Shown here in pieces: positions 8,480 to 17,444 of a stretch of DNA of 56,461 bases (positions within the stretch are counted from its first letter, which is position 1; every line of letters starts with the position of its first letter). The DNA comes from MED-G82 sp964342675. GTDB lineage: Bacteria > Pseudomonadota > Gammaproteobacteria > Magnimaribacterales > D2472. The notes under the pieces are model-generated. The model did no database searches and was not told where the DNA came from. It saw only the letters and a list, made by a program, of their open reading frames with translations. The stretch is taken from NCBI GenBank assembly GCA_964342675.1, contig CAYFFR010000004.1:1-56461 (forward strand), read 5' to 3'. The translations under genes were made by a program, and so were the position numbers.

Positions 8480-8540
8480 AATATTAGAGGCAGAATTAGA
8501 CCTTGTTTTAACCCTTATTGTCAAATATTTATTCATTATC

Positions 8541-8559
8541 ACTAACTAACATAGTTAGT
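8541..8559. promoter_or_regulatory. 19 bp inverted repeat between tolC and thiC, possible operator
   Basis: ACTAACTA-ACA-TAGTTAGT has perfect 8 bp arms around a 3 bp spacer. It lies in the divergent intergenic region, about 60 bp from each start. The arm and spacer lengths equal those of the twin operators before the TetR gene at 46968, although the base sequence differs. This suggests a dimeric repressor site; the regulator is unknown. Confidence 0.4.
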
Positions 8560-8575
8560 AAAATCTTAAGCCTTC

Positions 8576-8603
8576 TTGAGTTAATATTAGAGTAAAATAA
8601 TAC
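8576..8603 (+). promoter_or_regulatory. Candidate thiC promoter
   Basis: TTGAGT (8576-8581) and TAATAC (8598-8603) are 16 bp apart and would start transcription near 8610, only a few bases before ATG8617. That leaves no leader long enough for a riboswitch. Confidence 0.35.
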
Positions 8604-8616
8604 AAAATAGTTCCTT

Positions 8617-10302
8617 ATGTTAAAACACAATTCCCAAATCATAAAAAAAGTATATATATCGAACAAAGATAATCCTGATATTCAAGTCCCATTTAAAAAT
8701 ATTTCTCAGACTCCAACATCGTCAACAGATCAAAATATTCCTAATCCAGATTTAATGATTTATGACACCTCCGGTTGTTTAACAGACCCTGAATTTAAAC
8801 CCTCTCAAAAAGGCATTAAAAAATTAAGATCTTCTTGGGTCTCTGGACGCTCTTCAAAGAATAAATCACAAATGCACTTTGCTAGACAGGGGATCATTAC
8901 TCAAGAAATGCAATATGTTGCCACTAGAGAGAATGCAGTCTTAGAACAGGCTAAAGAATTAAATATAGAGTCTCCTTACCAATCACAATTACCTCATGAA
9001 ATTAATGCTGAATTTGTTAGACAAGAATTAGCAGAAGGAAGAGCAATTATTCCTTCTAATATTAATCATACAGAGCTTGAGCCTATGATAATAGGCAAGA
9101 ACTTTCTTGTTAAAGTTAATTCAAATATTGGCAATTCAAGTCTTAGTTCGTCAATAGATGAGGAGGTTGAAAAACTTATTTGGTCTACTAAATGGGGAGC
9201 TGATACGGTCATGGATTTATCTACTGGTAAAAATATTCATAAAACAAGAGAGAGCATTATTAGAAACTCTCCAGTGCCCATTGGAACCGTGCCTATTTAT
9301 CAGGCGCTAGAGAAGGTTAAGGGAAGAGCAGAGAAACTAAATTGGGATATCTTCAAAGAAACATTAATTGAACAAGCTGAGCAAGGGGTTGATTATTTTA
9401 CAATTCATGCAGGTGTTTTATTGCGATACATTCCTCTAACTGCTAAACGAGTTACCGGAATAGTGTCTCGAGGAGGATCTATTATGGCTAGTTGGTGCTT
9501 ATCACACCATAAAGAAAATTTCTTATATGAACATTTTGAAGATATATGTGAAATTATGAAGCAATATGATGTGTCATTTTCGTTGGGCGATGGTTTAAGA
9601 CCAGGCTCTATAGCGGATGCAAATGATGAGGCTCAATTTTCTGAGTTAAAAACACTAGGCGAACTCACCCAAATAGCTTGGTCGCACGACGTCCAAGTTA
9701 TGATTGAGGGACCAGGCCATGTCCCGCTTCACTTAATCAAAGAAAATTTTATTAAAGCTGATGATTGGTGTTTTGAAGCACCTTTTTATACTTTAGGCCC
9801 ATTAACAACAGACATTGCTCCTGGGTATGACCACATTACCTCAGCTATTGGAGCTGCTAATATAGGTAGCTACGGAACTTCAATGTTGTGTTATGTAACA
9901 CCAAAAGAACACTTAGGCTTACCTAATAAAGCAGATGTAAAGCAGGGCCTCATTGCATATAAAATTGCTGCTCATGCAGCTGACTTAGCTAAAGGACATA
10001 GAGGAGCTTATGTAAGAGATTTTTTATTATCCAAAGCTAGGTTTGAATTCAGATGGGAAGATCAATTTAATCTCGGCTTAGATCCAGATACTGCAAGGGA
10101 CTATCATGATGAAACATTACCTAAAGAGTCTGGTAAGACCGCACATTTTTGTTCAATGTGTGGCCCTAAATTTTGTTCTATGAAGATTTCACAAGACATT
10201 AAAGATAAGCATGGCGATGAGATTCAATTAGTTGAAATTGGATTAGAAGATAAGGCTAAAGAATTTCAAGAAAAAGGAAATAAAATTTATTCTAGAGCTT
10301 AA
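8617..10302 (+). CDS. thiC: Phosphomethylpyrimidine synthase ThiC
   Basis: ThiC is a radical-SAM enzyme that rearranges aminoimidazole ribotide into HMP-phosphate, the pyrimidine half of thiamine. The 561-residue protein has the C-terminal iron-sulphur motif C-SM-C-GPKF-C at Cys512, Cys515 and Cys520. It also has core motifs such as GTVPIYQALE, DYFTIHAGVL and MIEGPGHVP. The N-terminal ThiC-associated region is present but somewhat short. The stop codon is immediately followed by ATG of parE with no spacer, so both are translated from one message. No TPP riboswitch precedes it, unlike most bacterial thiC genes. Confidence 0.97.
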   Translation: MLKHNSQIIKKVYISNKDNPDIQVPFKNISQTPTSSTDQNIPNPDLMIYDTSGCLTDPEFKPSQKGIKKLRSSWVSGRSSKNKSQMHFARQGIITQEMQYVATRENAVLEQAKELNIESPYQSQLPHEINAEFVRQELAEGRAIIPSNINHTELEPMIIGKNFLVKVNSNIGNSSLSSSIDEEVEKLIWSTKWGADTVMDLSTGKNIHKTRESIIRNSPVPIGTVPIYQALEKVKGRAEKLNWDIFKETLIEQAEQGVDYFTIHAGVLLRYIPLTAKRVTGIVSRGGSIMASWCLSHHKENFLYEHFEDICEIMKQYDVSFSLGDGLRPGSIADANDEAQFSELKTLGELTQIAWSHDVQVMIEGPGHVPLHLIKENFIKADDWCFEAPFYTLGPLTTDIAPGYDHITSAIGAANIGSYGTSMLCYVTPKEHLGLPNKADVKQGLIAYKIAAHAADLAKGHRGAYVRDFLLSKARFEFRWEDQFNLGLDPDTARDYHDETLPKESGKTAHFCSMCGPKFCSMKISQDIKDKHGDEIQLVEIGLEDKAKEFQEKGNKIYSRA

Positions 10303-12201
10303 ATGGCGAAAAAAGGTTACGACTCAAAATCTATTGAAGTTCTGTCAGGCTTAGAGCCAGTCAGAAAAAGACCTGGCATGTATACAGACACCTCATGCCC
10401 TAATCATTTAATTCAAGAAGTCTTAGATAATTCAGTTGATGAGGCGCTGGGAGGTCATTGCTCAAAGATCAAGGTTATTTTAAAAAAAGATGGCTATATA
10501 GAATTAACTGATGATGGTAGAGGCATGCCCACAGATAATCATCCTGAGCATAAAGTCTCAGGAGTTGAGCTAATAATGTGTAAGCTTCATGCTGGAGCTA
10601 AGTTTTCTGGTGAAGATTATAATTTTGCTGGAGGTTTACATGGGGTTGGTGTTTCGGTAGTCAATGCACTTTCTAGTCATCTCAAAGTCACCGTCAAAAG
10701 ATCAGGAAAAGTTTTTGAGATGCAATTTAAGGGAGGAGAAAAGTCTTCTGAGCTTAAAGAAACTGGGGAAGTTGGTAAGGGAAATACAGGCACCTCAATT
10801 TATTTTAAACCTGATCCTCAGTATTTTGAAACTGAAACAGTTGATGTGAAAAAGCTTATAAATTTATTAAAAGCAAAATCAGTCTTATGCCCAGGACTGA
10901 AGATTAATTACGTTAATGAATTTAAGAATGAAAAAATTTCATGGGAATATCCCAATGGCCTTCAAGGCTATTTAGATGAAGAATTAAAAGAAGAAGTTTT
11001 TTTAATAGACGAAGCAATATTTTGCTCTAAAGCCGGTGATGATCACTCTATCGAGTTTGTCATCAATTGGCTGAATCAGTCTTCTAAAAATAACCTGAAT
11101 GAGTCTTATGTTAATTTAATACCTACAAGTCAAGGAGGGTCTCACCTCAATGGATTTAAGAATGGATTGTTAGAATCGGTAAAAGAGTTTTGTGAATTTA
11201 GAAATCTTGTACCTAAAGGTATAAAAATTAATGCAGATGATGTAATACGAAATAGCGTATTTGTAATATCTTCTAAGCTCAAGAACCCACAATTTGCTGG
11301 ACAGACTAAAGAAAGGCTGGATTCAAAAGAACATCAAAACTTTGTATCAGCTACTACTAAAGATATTTTAAGTATTTGGTTTAATCAGCATACTGAGCAA
11401 GCTGAAATCATTGCAGAGTCTGCTATTTCATCTGCCCAAGATAGAATTAAAGAGAGTAAAGTTGTAGAAAGAAAAAAATCTTTTAAAGGACCTGCATTAC
11501 CTGGAAAACTATCAGACTGTAATTCTGTAAATTTAAATGAAACAGAATTATTTTTAGTTGAAGGAGACTCGGCAGGAGGGTCTGCAAAGCAAGCTAGGGA
11601 CAGAAATTTTCAGGCGATCATGCCTCTTAAAGGAAAAATTCTAAATACTTGGGATTTAGAGAGCATAGAGATAATTAAATCACAAGAAATTAAAGATCTT
11701 GCAACTGCAATTGGGATGAATCCAGGAGAAGGGGACTTATCAAACTTACGATACGGAAAGATATGTATCTTAGCTGATGCTGATTCAGATGGTTTACACA
11801 TTGCTACATTATTATGTGCATTATTTCTAAGACATTATAAATCCCTAATACAGGATGGCCGTGTATTTGTAGCTATGCCCCCTTTATATAGAATTGATTG
11901 TGCAAAAGATAAATTTTATGCGATCGATGAGACTGAAAAAGATAATTTAATAAAAACTTTAAAGAAAAAATCAGGTACTCCAAAAATAGAAATACAAAGA
12001 TTTAAGGGTTTGGGTGAGATGAATCCTAGTCAGTTAAGGGAAACTGTTATGGATCCAATCTCACGCAAGTTAGTTCAACTGACAATCAATCCAAAAGATA
12101 ATGTTAATGCAATGATGGACTTGCTACTTTCAAAGAAAAAGTCGCAAGATAGAAAAATTTGGCTCGAGAAGAAAGGAAAAATCGCTAAGGTGGAATTATG
12201 A
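10303..12201 (+). CDS. parE: DNA topoisomerase IV subunit B
   Basis: ParE is the ATPase subunit of topoisomerase IV, which decatenates daughter chromosomes. The 632-residue length fits ParE rather than the longer GyrB of Gammaproteobacteria. The GHKL ATPase motifs are visible: EVLDNSVDEA (Glu39, Asn43), DDGRGMP and GGLHGVGVSVVN. The TOPRIM domain has EGDSAGGSAKQ and the acidic DADSDG. The start follows the thiC stop directly. The 3' end overlaps parC by 4 bp (ATGA), so expression is coupled. Confidence 0.95.
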   Translation: MAKKGYDSKSIEVLSGLEPVRKRPGMYTDTSCPNHLIQEVLDNSVDEALGGHCSKIKVILKKDGYIELTDDGRGMPTDNHPEHKVSGVELIMCKLHAGAKFSGEDYNFAGGLHGVGVSVVNALSSHLKVTVKRSGKVFEMQFKGGEKSSELKETGEVGKGNTGTSIYFKPDPQYFETETVDVKKLINLLKAKSVLCPGLKINYVNEFKNEKISWEYPNGLQGYLDEELKEEVFLIDEAIFCSKAGDDHSIEFVINWLNQSSKNNLNESYVNLIPTSQGGSHLNGFKNGLLESVKEFCEFRNLVPKGIKINADDVIRNSVFVISSKLKNPQFAGQTKERLDSKEHQNFVSATTKDILSIWFNQHTEQAEIIAESAISSAQDRIKESKVVERKKSFKGPALPGKLSDCNSVNLNETELFLVEGDSAGGSAKQARDRNFQAIMPLKGKILNTWDLESIEIIKSQEIKDLATAIGMNPGEGDLSNLRYGKICILADADSDGLHIATLLCALFLRHYKSLIQDGRVFVAMPPLYRIDCAKDKFYAIDETEKDNLIKTLKKKSGTPKIEIQRFKGLGEMNPSQLRETVMDPISRKLVQLTINPKDNVNAMMDLLLSKKKSQDRKIWLEKKGKIAKVEL

Positions 12202-14483
12202 AAAAAAATGTCGAATACGATTCAATCAAACTAAAAGACTATGCTGAAGAATCTTATCTAAATTATTCAATGTATGTAATTTTAGATAGAGCATTGCCTC
12301 ATATAGGTGATGGAATGAAACCAGTTCAAAGGAGAATCCTTTATGCTATGAGTGAGTTAGGGTTAAATGCAGGAGCTAAATATAAGAAATCAGCTCGAAC
12401 AGTAGGAGACGTAATTGGTAAATTTCACCCTCATGGTGATAGTGCAGCTTATGAAGCAATGGTTTTAATGGCACAACACTTTTCATTTAGATATCCATTA
12501 GTTGACGGACAGGGGAATTGGGGCTCACAAGACGATCCGAAATCATTTGCTGCTATGAGATATACAGAGTCAAGATTGACATCCTTTGCTAATCTCTTGC
12601 TTGATGAGTTAAAACTAGGAACAGTTGATTGGCAACCAAATTTTGATGGTTCTTTGTTGGAGCCAGTTATTCTGCCATCAAAAATTCCAAATATCATTCT
12701 CAATGGAACAACTGGTATAGCTGTAGGCATGGCTACGGATATTCCATCCCATAATATTAATGAAGTTATTGATGCATGTGTCAGTTTATTGGGGAATCGA
12801 AAGCTAGAAAATAAAGAATTACTAAAAATTATTCAAGGACCAGACTTTTCTAATGCTGCCCCAATTATTGCAACTGATGAAGAGCTTGAAGAGCTTTATT
12901 CAACAGGAAGAGGCGCATTTAAAATGCAAGCTGCATGGGAAAGAGTCAAGAATGAGGTGGTGATCAATGCGCTTCCACATCAAGCATCAGGATCGAAGAT
13001 CTTAGAGCAAATTGCTGATCAAATGACTAAGAAAAAACTACCAATGGTAGTTGACTTGAGAGATGAAGGAGATCATTCAGAGCCAGTAAGATTAGTAGTA
13101 TCACTAAAGTCTAATCGTGTAAATGCTGATGAAGTTATGAATCACTTATTTGCTACAACAGATTTACAGAAGAATTTTAGAGTTAATTTAAATATCATTA
13201 ATCGACAAGGCTCTCCCAGAGTGTTCTCTTTAAAAGATTTATTGCTGGAATGGTTGAAGTTTAGACAGGAAACCGTTCTTAGAAAACTTCAACATAGGTT
13301 AGATCAGGTTAATGACAGAATGCATATTCTAGAAGGGCTTTTAATAGTCTATCTAGATCTTGAGAAAGTTATCAAGATTATTCGCACCAGTAATCATCCT
13401 AAAAAGGATCTAATTAAGAAATTTAAAATTAGTGAGATTCAAGCTAATGCTATTTTAGAGATTAGGTTGCGTCAGTTAGCTAAATTGGAGCAAATCAAAC
13501 TCGAAGAAGAACAAAACGACTTAATCAATGAAAGAAAATACTTAGAGCAAATTATTGGATCTAAATCAAGATTAAAGACCTATCTAAAAAAAGAATTGCT
13601 TGAGATTAAAGAACAGTATGGGGAAGAAAGAAAATCACCGATTAAATCTGAAACTGAAGCAAAAGCTTTTTCTGATGAAGAATTAATATCAACTGAACCA
13701 ATAACTGTTATTTTATCTAAAGCTGGATGGATAAGATCTGCAAAAGGACATGATATTGACCCAAGCAACCTAACATTTAGAGGAGATGATAGCCTGAAAC
13801 ATTTTGCCCAAGGAAGAAATAATCAGCTTGCAATTTTCTTTGATTCAGGCGGGAAAGCATTTTCATTACCCGCTCACTCTTTACCTTCTGCTAGGGGGTT
13901 AGGTGAGCCCTTAACTGGCAGAGTTGCCTCTGAATCTGGCGTTACTTTTGAAGGAGTTGCAATGGGAGGAGATGAATCTCAAATTATAATTTCGAATACA
14001 GCAGGCTATGGATTTATTAGCAACTTATCTAATGCAATCTCAAATCAGAAAAAAGGTAAGGCATTTATGAAGACCCCTGAGAATTCAAAGACTCTCCCGC
14101 CTATTTTATTAAATGATAATCACAAGTATTTAGTTGCAGTAATTGCATCACAAAATAAGAAAAATAAAGTTGAAAACAAAATGCTAATATTTGCAATAGA
14201 GGAGCTACCCATTCTGCCCAAAGGAAAAGGTAATAAAATCATTAATATCCCTACTCAAGCTTTTAAAGAAGGCAAAGAATTTATGATGGCTGTATGCTGT
14301 TTAGCAGAAGATAGCAAACTATATATTTATCATGAAGGTAAGACCGGAGGCAAAGCTTGGACAATCAAAGAGCTTGAAGGTTATTTCTCTGTTAGAGCTA
14401 AAAGAGGTAAGTTACTCCCATCTGGTTACAATGGAGAGATTAGGCTAGAAGAAATTAAAGCTCTTGAAGTTGAGAATGAATAG
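12198..14483 (+). CDS. parC: DNA topoisomerase IV subunit A
   Basis: ParC cuts and rejoins DNA in topoisomerase IV. The 761-residue protein has the quinolone-determining region HPHGDSAAYEAM with Ser82 and Glu86, the ParC pattern with no resistance change visible. The catalytic Tyr122 is in AAMRYTE. The tower and coiled-coil region is followed by a degenerate C-terminal beta-pinwheel, and no GyrA box is evident. It overlaps parE by 4 bp at the start and the convergent argD by 29 bp at the end. Confidence 0.95.
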   Translation: MKKNVEYDSIKLKDYAEESYLNYSMYVILDRALPHIGDGMKPVQRRILYAMSELGLNAGAKYKKSARTVGDVIGKFHPHGDSAAYEAMVLMAQHFSFRYPLVDGQGNWGSQDDPKSFAAMRYTESRLTSFANLLLDELKLGTVDWQPNFDGSLLEPVILPSKIPNIILNGTTGIAVGMATDIPSHNINEVIDACVSLLGNRKLENKELLKIIQGPDFSNAAPIIATDEELEELYSTGRGAFKMQAAWERVKNEVVINALPHQASGSKILEQIADQMTKKKLPMVVDLRDEGDHSEPVRLVVSLKSNRVNADEVMNHLFATTDLQKNFRVNLNIINRQGSPRVFSLKDLLLEWLKFRQETVLRKLQHRLDQVNDRMHILEGLLIVYLDLEKVIKIIRTSNHPKKDLIKKFKISEIQANAILEIRLRQLAKLEQIKLEEEQNDLINERKYLEQIIGSKSRLKTYLKKELLEIKEQYGEERKSPIKSETEAKAFSDEELISTEPITVILSKAGWIRSAKGHDIDPSNLTFRGDDSLKHFAQGRNNQLAIFFDSGGKAFSLPAHSLPSARGLGEPLTGRVASESGVTFEGVAMGGDESQIIISNTAGYGFISNLSNAISNQKKGKAFMKTPENSKTLPPILLNDNHKYLVAVIASQNKKNKVENKMLIFAIEELPILPKGKGNKIINIPTQAFKEGKEFMMAVCCLAEDSKLYIYHEGKTGGKAWTIKELEGYFSVRAKRGKLLPSGYNGEIRLEEIKALEVENE

Positions 14484-15660
14484 CTTCTCTCAAGATTGCG
14501 AGGCCCTTTAAAATTACATTGTCCTCAATAATTAGACTAGGTGCTATTCTTATCGTGTTATTATTTGCTTTTAAGATCATTAATCCTTTTTCATAGCAAG
14601 CTTTCATCACAGAGTCCAAATTAAAGCTATTTGTAGTATTTAATTTACATCCTATCCATAAGCCAGCACTCCTAATTTCGCTAAAGCACTTAAACTCTTT
14701 ATTAATATTATCTAGTTCTTGAGTAAATATTTTTTCTTTTTTCAGTACTCCATTAAGCAAAGTTTTCTTAGATAATAGATTCATAACCTCAACAGCAACC
14801 GCGCATGCCAGGGGGTTACCACCAAACGTAGAACCATGTGATCCAAGCTGCATACAATCTGCAATCTTAGATGAAGTCAGGATAGCACCTATAGGTATTC
14901 CACCTCCTATTCCTTTTGCACAGCACATAATGTCTGGCTTAATTGCAAATTGTTCATATGCAAACAATGTACCAGTCCTACCTGCCCCTGATTGGACTTC
15001 ATCAATAATAATCAAAGCTTGATTTTGTTTACAAAGTTTTTTGATCTTTTGAATGAAATCTCTATTAGCTTTAATTATTCCAGCTTCTCCTTGAACTAGT
15101 TCAACGATAACAGCAGCGGTATTCTTATTAATAACCTTTTCAAGATCCTTGGTTTGATTATATGGATGATGTTTGATGCCGCGTGGCATGGGACCAAACC
15201 CCTCAACAAATCTATTGGATCCATTCAAGGCTATAGCCATTATTGTTCTCCCATGAAACGCATCAGAAAAGGCAACTATTTCATTTTTTTTCTTATTGAT
15301 GTTTGTATATGCATATTTTCTTGCAGTTTTTATGGCTCCCTCAACAGCCTCAGCCCCAGAGTTAGAGAAAAAAACTTTTTCTGCAAAAGTTTTCTTACAA
15401 AATATTTTTGCTAGCTCTAAAGCAGGTTCATTTGTAAGCAGGTTAGATAAGTGCCAAATTTTCTTTGATTGCCTGGATAATGCTTTGTTTAAAATTGGAT
15501 GACAATGCCCAAGAGATGAAACTGCGATTCCTGATGCAAAATCAATATATTTTTTATTCTTTTTGTCCCATACATAAGAACCTTTTGCTTTACTTGGAAT
15601 GAAACTTGCGGGTTTATAAACCGGCATCATATATTTATTGAAGTCCTTTCGAGTTACCAT
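14455..15660 (-). CDS. argD: Acetylornithine/succinyl-DAP aminotransferase (class III)
   Basis: This PLP enzyme transfers amino groups in arginine and probably lysine biosynthesis. The 401-residue protein has SNSGAEAVEGAIK (99-111), IIIDEVQSGAGRTG with Asp220 and Gln223, and the PLP lysine Lys249 in CCAKGIGGG. An upstream TTG (15681) would add seven residues, but ATG15660 gives the normal N-terminus. The family includes other omega-aminotransferases, so ArgD is the best call, not certain. The 3' end overlaps parC by 29 bp, and the start is 6 bp from the divergent DUF2244 gene. Confidence 0.85.
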   Translation of the reverse strand: MVTRKDFNKYMMPVYKPASFIPSKAKGSYVWDKKNKKYIDFASGIAVSSLGHCHPILNKALSRQSKKIWHLSNLLTNEPALELAKIFCKKTFAEKVFFSNSGAEAVEGAIKTARKYAYTNINKKKNEIVAFSDAFHGRTIMAIALNGSNRFVEGFGPMPRGIKHHPYNQTKDLEKVINKNTAAVIVELVQGEAGIIKANRDFIQKIKKLCKQNQALIIIDEVQSGAGRTGTLFAYEQFAIKPDIMCCAKGIGGGIPIGAILTSSKIADCMQLGSHGSTFGGNPLACAVAVEVMNLLSKKTLLNGVLKKEKIFTQELDNINKEFKCFSEIRSAGLWIGCKLNTTNSFNLDSVMKACYEKGLMILKANNNTIRIAPSLIIEDNVILKGLAILREAIHSQLQEL

Positions 15661-15666
15661 TTGATT

Positions 15667-15672
15667 ATGATA
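15667..15672 (-). promoter_or_regulatory. Candidate -10 element of argD inside the DUF2244 start
   Basis: On the minus strand TATCAT ends 6 nt before ATG15660, compatible with a leaderless argD message. The same six bases are the first two codons (ATG ATA) of the divergent gene. A TTGTTT lies 15 bp upstream, which is shorter than ideal. Confidence 0.3.
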
Positions 15673-16158
15673 AATGTTCAATCATCTAAACAAAATCATT
15701 ATTTTATAGAATTAAGACCAAATTATTCATTCAGGGGGTGGCAAAGAGTCATATTCTTCCTTTTTTTATTTTTAACTTGTCTTGGTATTGGAGTGGGTTT
15801 CTTTATTGTAGGAGCAAAATTAATCTTACCATTTATGGGTTTAGAGTTTATTTTTGTAACCCTAGCCTTTTATTTAAATTTTAAATGGAGTCAACAAAAA
15901 GAAATTATTTATATGAATGATGAGAAAGTTAAAATTGAGAAGGGCAGATTCTTTAAAGATTTTGAATGGGAAGAAAATAGAGCTTTTGTATCTCTAGAAG
16001 TAACAAAGAAAAGCGCAACCTATCAAACCTTAAGCTTTCGATCAAAGGGAAAAACAATTAGTCTCGGGGCTTTTTTAAATAATGAAGATAAAGATTTGTT
16101 GGCAAAAAGACTTACAGAGATCATTAGATCTCTAAATTCATATCTTCCAAGCAGCTAA
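15667..16158 (+). CDS. DUF2244-family membrane protein
   Basis: This 163-residue protein has two adjacent hydrophobic helices (about residues 24-46 and 50-70) after a short N-terminal domain with LRPNYSFRGWQ. A soluble C-terminal domain rich in charged beta strands follows. This layout matches the DUF2244 family of inner-membrane proteins with no assigned biochemical role. An in-frame TTG at 15661 is possible, but ATG15667 is preferred. The 3' end overlaps pfp by 21 bp. Confidence 0.75.
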   Translation: MINVQSSKQNHYFIELRPNYSFRGWQRVIFFLFLFLTCLGIGVGFFIVGAKLILPFMGLEFIFVTLAFYLNFKWSQQKEIIYMNDEKVKIEKGRFFKDFEWEENRAFVSLEVTKKSATYQTLSFRSKGKTISLGAFLNNEDKDLLAKRLTEIIRSLNSYLPSS

Positions 16159-17388
16159 TTTCTTTTTGACTTGAACAAGTTTTGGTTTTTTAAAATTAGG
16201 TGAAGTTGTATCGGTAGCATTGATTTTCCCTTTAATTAAAGGTGCAAAGTAATCTACACCTCTTTTAGTTATCCCGAAACCATCTTTAGAGATAAAGGAC
16301 CTAGGTAACTTTTTTTCAACATTAGCAATTTTATTTAATGGAGCTGGCTCTACAGCCCACTTATATGGGTTCTGCGATACTCGTTTTATGATAGGCATCA
16401 CTGAATGCATATTTTTTTCTGCATATTGAATTGCCTTCTTTCCTACCTCATAAGCTTGAGCCAAGTCAACACCTGCAGAAATATGCCGCGCGCTTCTTTG
16501 AAGATAGTCTGCTACAGCCCAATGATTCTTTAATTTAAGTTTATTATTAACTAGGTTAGCGATATTTGGTGCAACCCCACCCAATTGACTGTGTCCGAAT
16601 GCATCTTTACGAGTGCTTTCTGCTAAGAATTTACCCTTAGAATCTTTAATGCCTTCTGATGCGACCACTACACAAAAACCCTTTTTATTCACTACATCAC
16701 TTACTTTATTTACAAATTTAGATTGGTTAAATGTTACTTCAGGGAGCAATATAATATCCGGTGCACCTGGATGACTCTGTTTTGCTAGTACGCTAGATGC
16801 AGCAATCCATCCAGCATGCCTACCCATCACTTCGAGTATAAACACTTTTGTTGAAGTGGCTGCCATTGACTCTACATCTAGAGCTGCTTCAATAGTTGAA
16901 TTGACTACGTATTTTGCAACTGAGCCAAACCCAGGACAACAATCAGTTATGGCAAGATCATTATCAACCGTCTTTGGTATTGCAATACAATTTAGATTGT
17001 ATCCAATTTTTTCACTTGCTTGAGCTATTTTTAAAGCAGTGTCCGCAGAATCATTGCCTCCATTATAAAGAAAGTATCCAATGTCATGGGCCTCAAAAAC
17101 CTCAAAAAGCCTTTCATACTCTCTATAATTATTGCTAAAGCTCTTTAATTTATATCTACAGGATCCAAACACACCTCCTGGCCTGAAGACTAAATTTTTT
17201 ATAAATGATACAGATTCTTTTGAAGTATCAATTAAGTCTTCATTAAGCGCACCCAGTATCCCATTTTTGCCAGCTAACACTTTTTTGATCTTATTACTAT
17301 TTCTTGCTTCAATGATGACAGCTGATGCTGTCGCATTTATTACAGATGTTACTCCACCGGATTGAGCATAAAAGACATTTCTTGTCAT
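16138..17388 (-). CDS. pfp: Pyrophosphate-dependent 6-phosphofructokinase
   Basis: The enzyme interconverts fructose 6-phosphate and fructose 1,6-bisphosphate, probably using PPi and so reversible. The 416-residue protein has the phosphoryl-donor motif GGNDS (110-114), where Asp113 replaces the glycine of ATP-dependent enzymes. It also has the catalytic PKTVDND (138-144) and the sugar-binding EVMGRHAGW. The first acidic residue of the usual GGDDS is Asn here; I recall this GGNDS form in a sub-clade of PPi-type enzymes. It converges on the DUF2244 gene with a 21 bp overlap and diverges from mpl. Confidence 0.85.
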   Translation of the reverse strand: MTRNVFYAQSGGVTSVINATASAVIIEARNSNKIKKVLAGKNGILGALNEDLIDTSKESVSFIKNLVFRPGGVFGSCRYKLKSFSNNYREYERLFEVFEAHDIGYFLYNGGNDSADTALKIAQASEKIGYNLNCIAIPKTVDNDLAITDCCPGFGSVAKYVVNSTIEAALDVESMAATSTKVFILEVMGRHAGWIAASSVLAKQSHPGAPDIILLPEVTFNQSKFVNKVSDVVNKKGFCVVVASEGIKDSKGKFLAESTRKDAFGHSQLGGVAPNIANLVNNKLKLKNHWAVADYLQRSARHISAGVDLAQAYEVGKKAIQYAEKNMHSVMPIIKRVSQNPYKWAVEPAPLNKIANVEKKLPRSFISKDGFGITKRGVDYFAPLIKGKINATDTTSPNFKKPKLVQVKKKLAAWKI

Positions 17389-17444
17389 GGGTTTATAATT
17401 TCCTTTTGTTAGACTATGGTAGCAATAGGTTAATTAAATTAAAA

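Noticed and set aside
8480..8616. TPP riboswitch expected before thiC
   Set aside because: Neither conserved core could be found and there is little room; reported instead as an absence.
10303..14483. gyrB and gyrA as identity of the topoisomerase genes
   Set aside because: The protein lengths, adjacency of the two genes, the HPHGDSAAYEAM form and lack of a GyrA box favour ParE and ParC.
17325..17444. Longer N-terminus for mpl
   Set aside because: The extra 40 codons overlap pfp, are not homologous to Mur ligases, and the Rossmann strand begins at ATG17445.
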